From positions 1 to 27,758 of the forward strand of contig NZ_JAVWJB010000023.1 in NCBI RefSeq assembly GCF_036639235.1: a DNA stretch of 27,758 bases, given 5' to 3'. Under the pieces are notes generated by a model. It saw nothing but the letters and a program-made list of their open reading frames with translations. It was not told the DNA's origin and did not search any database. The stretch is from Clostridium_AB sp036639235. GTDB lineage: Bacteria > Bacillota > Clostridia > Clostridiales > Caloramatoraceae. The stretch's first letter is position 1, and each line of letters opens with the position of its first letter. Of the stretch, positions 23,541 to 27,758 are shown piece by piece. A program made the translations under genes and the position numbers.

Positions 23541-24053
23541 TTACGCTTTCTTAGGGGCTAAAATCATGATCATATTTCTACCCTCAAGCTTAGCTGGTTT
23601 TTCTATGACACCCACCTCGGAAACTTTTTCGAAGAACGTATTAAGTAATTCCCTTCCAAAGTGAGAGTAATCCGCTTCTCTACCTCTAAATCTAACAGTA
23701 ACTTTAACCTTGTCACCGTCTTGTAAGAACTTACCTGCGTTCTTAGCTTTAACCCCAAGGTCATGTGCCTCTATTGTTGGGCTTATACGAGCTTCCTTCA
23801 TGTTAACTATCTTTTGCTTTTTTCTAGCTTCTTTTTCTCTTTTTTGTTGTTCGTATAGATATTTTCCGTAGTCCATAATCTTAACAACCGGTGGCTTAGC
23901 CGTTGGTGCGATTAGAACTAGATCAAGTTGTTTCTTTTCAGCAATTTCTAGCGCTTCCTTTGATGACATAAATCCTAGTGCTTCACCGTCTGCACTTAGA
24001 ACTCTAACTTCTTTCTCACGAATTTCTTCGTTGATTAAACTATCTTTATTAAT
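23541..24053 (-). CDS. infC: Translation initiation factor IF-3 with AUU start codon
   Basis: IF-3 binds the 30S subunit, checks the start codon and prevents early subunit joining. Start placed at ATT (24053-24051): GGAGG ends eight bases before it, and translation from there gives INKDSLINEEIREKEVRV, the standard N-terminus, and 170 residues, the standard length. An in-frame ATG 26 codons upstream lies inside the attenuator hairpin and has no ribosome binding site. Domains: N-terminal (about 1-75, with KPPVVKIMDYGKYLYEQQKR), linker helix, and C-terminal (about 85-170, KVTVRFRGREADYSHFG to MILAPKKA). An AUU start is a known feature of infC and allows IF-3 to repress its own translation. First gene of the L35/L20 unit. 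Confidence 0.97.
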   Translation of the reverse strand: MNKDSLINEEIREKEVRVLSADGEALGFMSSKEALEIAEKKQLDLVLIAPTAKPPVVKIMDYGKYLYEQQKREKEARKKQKIVNMKEARISPTIEAHDLGVKAKNAGKFLQDGDKVKVTVRFRGREADYSHFGRELLNTFFEKVSEVGVIEKPAKLEGRNMIMILAPKKA

Positions 24054-24209
24054 GGTATTCACCTCCAGAATTTTAGAACCATATATAAAAAAATATTGCG
24101 GATGGAAAATCCACCCGCAATATATATACACAAATGTAATATATTCAAAATTAAACCCTACAACCTCTGTCAGAGTAAGGTGAGAAACGGATGGTTTCTT
24201 CTTGTTACT
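24054..24209 (-). promoter_or_regulatory. infC-rpmI-rplT leader with attenuator (L20-leader type)
   Basis: The transcript from about 24209 has an upstream hairpin (AGAGTAA / TTACTCT with an inner AGAAAC / GTTTCT), a linker, and the terminator at 24086-24123, then the infC ribosome binding site. The position upstream of infC matches the L20 leaders of Gram-positive bacteria, in which free L20 promotes termination. CCATCCG occurs twice, once in the upstream hairpin (24194-24188) and once in the 3' arm of the terminator (24105-24099). Either copy can pair with the terminator's 5' arm CGGGTGG. The L20 binding site itself is not recognised from sequence. Confidence 0.75.
24086..24123 (-). terminator. 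Attenuator hairpin upstream of infC
   Basis: Minus strand 13-bp stem ATATTGCGGGTGG / CCATCCGCAATAT (one G-U pair), loop ATTTT, followed by TTTTTTT. It lies about 33 bases before the infC start and is as strong as the end-of-operon terminators, so it must be bypassed for expression. Confidence 0.92.
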
Positions 24210-24215
24210 CTTAGT

Positions 24216-24244
24216 ATTATATCAACCTAAAAACTTTATGTCAA
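24216..24244 (-). promoter_or_regulatory. Consensus promoter of infC-rpmI-rplT
   Basis: Minus strand TTGACA (24244-24239), 17 bases, TATAAT (24221-24216): a perfect sigma-A promoter. It begins 14 bases after the thrS stop codon. Confidence 0.95.
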
Positions 24245-24258
24245 TATAAAATTAGTAA

Positions 24259-26172
24259 TTAATTGTTTATTACCCTTTGCTTAATTTCAGTGTTAATTTG
24301 AGCAATAAAGTCTTCAACTGATGAAGATCCCATATCGCCTTGCACCCTTGAACGAACTGATATATTACCTGATTCAACTTCCTTATCTCCAAGGATAATC
24401 ATGTAAGGTACCTTTTGAAGTTGTGCCTCACGAATCTTGTATCCAATCTTCTCGTTTCTAGTGTCTATTTCAACTCTAATGTCTTCTTCAAGCATCATGT
24501 CTTCAAGTTTCTTCGCATACTCATTAGCTCTATCAGTTACAGGTAGAATCTTAACTTGTACTGGTGCTAGCCAAGTTGGGAATGCCCCTGCAAAATGCTC
24601 TATAAGTATACCAATAAATCTCTCAATACTTCCAAATACAACCCTGTGAACCATAACTGGTCTATGTCTCTCACCATCTTCACCTATATAAGTTAGGTCA
24701 AATCTTTCTGGTAACTGGAAGTCTAGCTGTATAGTTCCACATTGCCATGTTCTTCCGATGCAATCTCTTAGGTGGAAGTCAATCTTAGGTCCGTAGAATG
24801 CTCCATCCCCTTCATTTAGTTTGTATGAAAGCCCTGCTGCTTCTAGTGCCTCACGAAGGCCATCTGTTGCAGCATCCCAGTCCTCATCACTTCCTATTGA
24901 ACTTTCTGGTCTTGTTGAAAGTTCAACATGGTACTCAAATCCAAATGTCTTATAAACTGTGTCTATTAGCTTAATTACTCCAAGAACCTCATCCTTAATC
25001 TGGCTTCTTGTCATAAATATATGAGCATCGTCTTGAGTGAAAGTTCTAACTCTCATAAGTCCATGTAGTGCACCTGAAATTTCATGTCTATGAACAAGTC
25101 CAAGCTCACCCATTCTTAGTGGAAGATCTCTATAGCTGTGCATTCCATTTTTGTATGTTAAAGCACCACCTGGGCAGTTCATTGGCTTTACTGCATAGTC
25201 TTCCCCATCTATTTTTGTAAAATACATATTTTCTTTGTAGTGATCCCAGTGACCTGATGTATGCCATAGTGATTCACTTAGAATAATAGGTGTTTTTATT
25301 TCTTTGTATCCACTCTTCGTATGGATCTTTCTCCAGTAGTTCTCAAGTTCATTTCTAATAACCATTCCCTTAGGATGGAAGAACGGGAACCCAGGTCCTA
25401 CTTCATTCATACTAAATAGGTCAAGTTCACGACCGATTTTTCTGTGATCTCTCTTCTTAGCTTCTTCAAGCATGTTTAGGTAATCATCAAGTTCACTCTT
25501 TTTAAGGAATGATGTTCCGTAAACTCTTTGAAGCATTTTGTTCTTCTCATCACCTCTCCAGTATGCACCAGCTATTGATAAAAGCTTAATAGCCTTACCC
25601 TTACCTGTTGACTCAACATGAGGTCCTGCACATAGGTCAGTAAACTCACCCTGCTTATAGAATGATATAATCTCATCCTCTGGAAGGTCCTGAATTAATT
25701 CTACTTTATAGTCTTCTCCTTGAGATTTAAATAACTGAATTGCCTCATTTCTAGACATTTCAAATCTTTCAAGAGATAAATCTTCCTTAACAATCTTCTT
25801 CATTTCTGATTCTATTTTTTCTAGAATCTCTGGAGTAATTGCAAATGGAGCATCAAAATCATAGTAAAAACCATTGTCTATTGATGGTCCTATAGCAAGT
25901 TTTACTTCAGGATAAAGTCTCTTAACTGCCTGTGCTAGAATATGTGCACTTGTATGTCTTAGTGCCCCCATCCCTTCTTCTGAATCAGCTGTTAGTATTT
26001 CAACCTCTGAATCAGATTCTATAGGGAAAGTTAAATCTACAACCTTAGAATTAACCTTAGCTGCAAGTGCCGCTCTGTATAGTCCCATGCTTATACTTTT
26101 CGCAACATCACCTGCAGTTACACCTGAATCAAATTCAAGTACTTTTCCGTCTTTTAGTGTAACTTTAATCAT
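24259..26172 (-). CDS. thrS: Threonyl-tRNA synthetase
   Basis: Charges tRNA(Thr) and removes mischarged serine. Start MIKVTLKDGK at 26172, with AGGAGGAAAACC just upstream; the longer frame reads into the T-box terminator. The 637 residues comprise a TGS domain (1-62), the editing domain with HTSAH (His73, His77) and CAGPH (Cys181, His185), the class II core with MNCPGG (zinc ligand Cys333), motif 2 LGLVHRHEISGALHGLMRVR, DDAH (His384, zinc ligand) and MVHRVVFGSIERFIG (third zinc ligand and motif 3), and the C-terminal anticodon-binding domain (about 535-637). All key residues are present. It is monocistronic, under the T-box leader at 26202-26437. Confidence 0.98.
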   Translation of the reverse strand: MIKVTLKDGKVLEFDSGVTAGDVAKSISMGLYRAALAAKVNSKVVDLTFPIESDSEVEILTADSEEGMGALRHTSAHILAQAVKRLYPEVKLAIGPSIDNGFYYDFDAPFAITPEILEKIESEMKKIVKEDLSLERFEMSRNEAIQLFKSQGEDYKVELIQDLPEDEIISFYKQGEFTDLCAGPHVESTGKGKAIKLLSIAGAYWRGDEKNKMLQRVYGTSFLKKSELDDYLNMLEEAKKRDHRKIGRELDLFSMNEVGPGFPFFHPKGMVIRNELENYWRKIHTKSGYKEIKTPIILSESLWHTSGHWDHYKENMYFTKIDGEDYAVKPMNCPGGALTYKNGMHSYRDLPLRMGELGLVHRHEISGALHGLMRVRTFTQDDAHIFMTRSQIKDEVLGVIKLIDTVYKTFGFEYHVELSTRPESSIGSDEDWDAATDGLREALEAAGLSYKLNEGDGAFYGPKIDFHLRDCIGRTWQCGTIQLDFQLPERFDLTYIGEDGERHRPVMVHRVVFGSIERFIGILIEHFAGAFPTWLAPVQVKILPVTDRANEYAKKLEDMMLEEDIRVEIDTRNEKIGYKIREAQLQKVPYMIILGDKEVESGNISVRSRVQGDMGSSSVEDFIAQINTEIKQRVINN

Positions 26173-26201
26173 GGTTTTCCTCCTAAATAAAAATTTATAA
26201 T

Positions 26202-26240
26202 AAAAAAACCCTCGCCACTGCAAAAATACAGGGACGAGAG
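26202..26240 (-). terminator. T-box-controlled terminator before thrS
   Basis: Minus strand stem CTCTCGTCCCTG / CAGTGGCGAGGG (two G-U pairs, one mismatch), loop TATTTTTG, followed by TTTTTTT. It lies directly 3' of the T-box. Confidence 0.9.
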
Positions 26241-26437
26241 TATTATTTCCCGCGGTTCCACCCAGATTGGTATTAACCCACTTAAAACTTTAACGCAGTT
26301 AACGAGGCAATGCCTTAAGCTCATAGGTAGTCTTCAGTTAGCCTTATTAAAGAACTCTTCCAGCTTATAAAGTCCTCTCTCTTATAATTGGTTCTAACCT
26401 ACTCGTCTAATCAACGCTTAAATGCTTTATAATAACG
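26202..26437 (-). ncRNA. T-box leader controlling thrS (Thr specifier ACU)
   Basis: A leader of about 235 nt. The T-box reads TGGGTGGAACCGCGG (26264-26250). Stem I has an AGTA motif followed by GTTAG, which pairs with CTAAC at the other side; TGAAG (26336-26332) then ACT (26331-26329) and A follow. ACU is a threonine codon, in the position expected for the specifier. Uncharged tRNA(Thr) would favour the antiterminator and thrS expression. Confidence 0.93.
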
Positions 26438-26442
26438 CTTAG

Positions 26443-26472
26443 ATTATATCACAACTACATGATAAATGTCTA
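26443..26472 (-). promoter_or_regulatory. Promoter of the thrS leader
   Basis: Minus strand TAGACA (26472-26467), 18 bases, TATAAT (26448-26443). The -35 overlaps the TAG stop codon of ytxC (26472-26470). Confidence 0.7.
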
Positions 26473-27378
26473 CAAAAATATCCCAACTAAATCGCTACAC
26501 TTGTTACATCCACTACAAAGTATAATTCTATCTCCAAAAATATTAACTAGGGTGTCTATTGACTCTTTACAGCTAATATTTTCTATTCCATGTATAACTA
26601 TTTTAAGAGGGGAGCAAGTAATTAGGGCACTTATTAATACATCTTCACTTTGGGCTATATTACCAACTAGTTCAACTCCAAAGTCCTCAAAGAATTCTGT
26701 TGTAATATTCATATTGTCTTCATCTGTAACATTAAACTTACCATCACTATCTATAAATATATTGATAAGTTCATACTTACTTTCCTGAACATCTACAAAG
26801 TACTTAAGAAGCTTAATAAATTCACTGTATTCCCTCTCAAGAACATAATCCTCAACAACCTTATCAACAATAATATTAATCTCAGACATTATGCTCTTAA
26901 GTCTAAATCTAACAAAACCTTCAATGTTAATTTCCTTATCATTATCTAGATAATCCTGTATCTTCTTAATAACTGAGTTCTTAAAGCTAATACTCGGCAT
27001 AAGACCTACTGATACATAATTACTAGACCCAGTTATTAAAGAGTTACAGCGTTTTATTATCTCGGTTTTTTCTTTTTTTTCTAGATAATAATAGTTCTCT
27101 TTAACTATCTTCTTAATTATATTCTCCTCATACTCTGATGAGATAAACTCATAGATAATGTTAGCAGCATATGCATAAAAAAAGTCTCTACACTCGTTAA
27201 AGTTCTCAAGATTATCTTTAGTATCTTTCAGTATGCACTTTATATAATTAACCTGATCTGCACTCTCTACAATAGCAGCCTCAATATTCTTTTCTCTTAA
27301 ATACGAGCAAAGCTGTGTAAATTTATAATACATGTCATTTCTGGTGTTAGTATATCCTATAGACAGGAGAAGCAACAT
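26470..27378 (-). CDS. ytxC: YtxC-like protein (putative sporulation protein)
   Basis: A 302-residue protein placed in the YtxC family by its overall sequence and its place directly upstream of thrS, where ytxC is often found in endospore formers. The N-terminal part is alpha/beta (MLLLLSIGYTNTRNDMYYKF), the middle is mostly helical and charged with the family-like FVRFRLKSIMSEINIIVDKVVEDYVLEREYSEFIKLLKYFV segment, and the last 20 residues hold a CxxCxxC cluster (CSGCNKC). Start chosen at ATG 27378, with AAGGGAG (27384-27390) five bases upstream, over a TTG five codons earlier. No signal peptide in the usual sense; the first residues are hydrophobic but look like a beta strand. Its biochemical role is not known to me. 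Confidence 0.85.
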   Translation of the reverse strand: MLLLLSIGYTNTRNDMYYKFTQLCSYLREKNIEAAIVESADQVNYIKCILKDTKDNLENFNECRDFFYAYAANIIYEFISSEYEENIIKKIVKENYYYLEKKEKTEIIKRCNSLITGSSNYVSVGLMPSISFKNSVIKKIQDYLDNDKEINIEGFVRFRLKSIMSEINIIVDKVVEDYVLEREYSEFIKLLKYFVDVQESKYELINIFIDSDGKFNVTDEDNMNITTEFFEDFGVELVGNIAQSEDVLISALITCSPLKIVIHGIENISCKESIDTLVNIFGDRIILCSGCNKCSDLVGIFL

Positions 27379-27441
27379 TATCACTCCCTTCAAGAATAGT
27401 ATGTGTGCTCCGTAAAATGCTATTCAGGAAAAAACCGGTGA

Positions 27442-27758
27442 TTATATACCATTATATTCTTTTAAAGGTATTAATGTACCTAAATCAATTAATTTATTTT
27501 CGCCAAGTGAAATAGGCACAGCTCCACTAGTTTCTAGATATGAATTAATAATTATAGCATCTTTATGTAGGTCTAAATTGCCACAAAAACCAATTTCATT
27601 AACAGATATCTTTCCTGAGGCTCCTCCTATAAAACCATAGTCTAATTCAAATAAATCAATAGACCCTGGCGATACAAGTAAGGATTTTAAATTCTCCCTA
27701 ATTAATATAGTATGTATTCCCCTATCAGATGTTACAAAGGAAGAAAAATCTACTATTG
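27442..27758 (-). CDS. C-terminal part of a DUF6873-like protein (start beyond the window)
   Basis: An open frame of 104 codons enters from the right edge and stops at TAA (27444-27442). Key segments are LFELDYGFIGGASGKIS, FCGNLDLHKDAIIINSYLE and LIDLGTLIPL. From memory these resemble the end of DUF6873, a family from clostridia and relatives assigned to the guanidine-group-modifying (GME) fold, but I am only moderately sure. The F-I-G-G-A-S-G-x-I motif is the most distinctive part. No catalytic role can be assigned. It is 63 bp upstream of ytxC on the same strand with no clear terminator between, so the two may be cotranscribed. Confidence 0.7.
   Translation of the reverse strand, partial: IVDFSSFVTSDRGIHTILIRENLKSLLVSPGSIDLFELDYGFIGGASGKISVNEIGFCGNLDLHKDAIIINSYLETSGAVPISLGENKLIDLGTLIPLKEYNGI

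Noticed and set aside
1..27758. CRISPR arrays, tRNA or rRNA genes, insertion sequences and phage genes
   Set aside because: None is visible on reading; there are no regularly spaced direct repeats, transposase motifs or tRNA cloverleaves.

Overview
The window looks like chromosomal DNA of a low-G+C, Gram-positive, motile and probably endospore-forming bacterium of the Clostridium group. The evidence is the AT-rich codon use, strong AGGAGG-type ribosome binding sites, T-box leaders in front of two aminoacyl-tRNA synthetase operons, an infC gene that starts at AUU, a ytxC-family gene next to thrS, a flagellin gene with a sigma-D-type promoter, and a KtrAB potassium system. Almost all genes lie on the minus strand. 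Three genes (an NSS transporter, argB and argD) lie on the plus strand. A run of exactly 100 N (22638-22737) is an assembly gap inside ktrB.

Layout, left to right: (1) 1-1500, a motility end: the 5' part of a flagellin gene and, upstream of it, an alpha/beta-hydrolase-like DUF2920 protein, both preceded by sigma-D-like elements. (2) 1507-2799, an APC-family amino-acid permease. (3) 2921-8014, a likely transcription unit: U32-family protein, MutS2, a 59-residue coiled-coil protein that is easily missed, and a terminator. (4) 8058-10099, a sodium-dependent NSS-type transporter converging on a lipoprotein gene across a shared bidirectional terminator. (5) 10212-14704, an arginine block: argC-argJ (minus) and argB-argD (plus) diverge from a 163-bp region with two near-consensus promoters and ArgR-like palindromes. 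Together they make N-acetylornithine and recycle its acetyl group through ArgJ. (6) 14721-16051, an unknown tail-anchored protein and a GNAT acetyltransferase whose promoter lies inside a 38-bp perfect palindrome. (7) 16069-20495, pheS-pheT-zapA behind a Phe T-box leader. (8) 20501-22879, ktrB-ktrA and a SPOUT RNA methyltransferase. (9) 22898-24244, infC-rpmI-rplT behind a consensus promoter and an attenuator leader. (10) 24259-26472, thrS behind a Thr T-box leader. (11) 26470-27758, ytxC and the 3' end of a DUF6873-like gene.

Most of the window is housekeeping: translation (ThrRS, PheRS, IF3, L35, L20, RNA modification), cell division (ZapA) and ribosome or DNA quality control (MutS2). I did not find a clearly new multi-gene defence or mobile system. 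The most informative unexplained signals are regulatory: the 38-bp palindrome on the GNAT promoter, a duplicated heptamer in the infC leader that suggests a mutually exclusive fold, the symmetric arg operators, and paired sigma-D elements linking the DUF2920 gene to flagellin.
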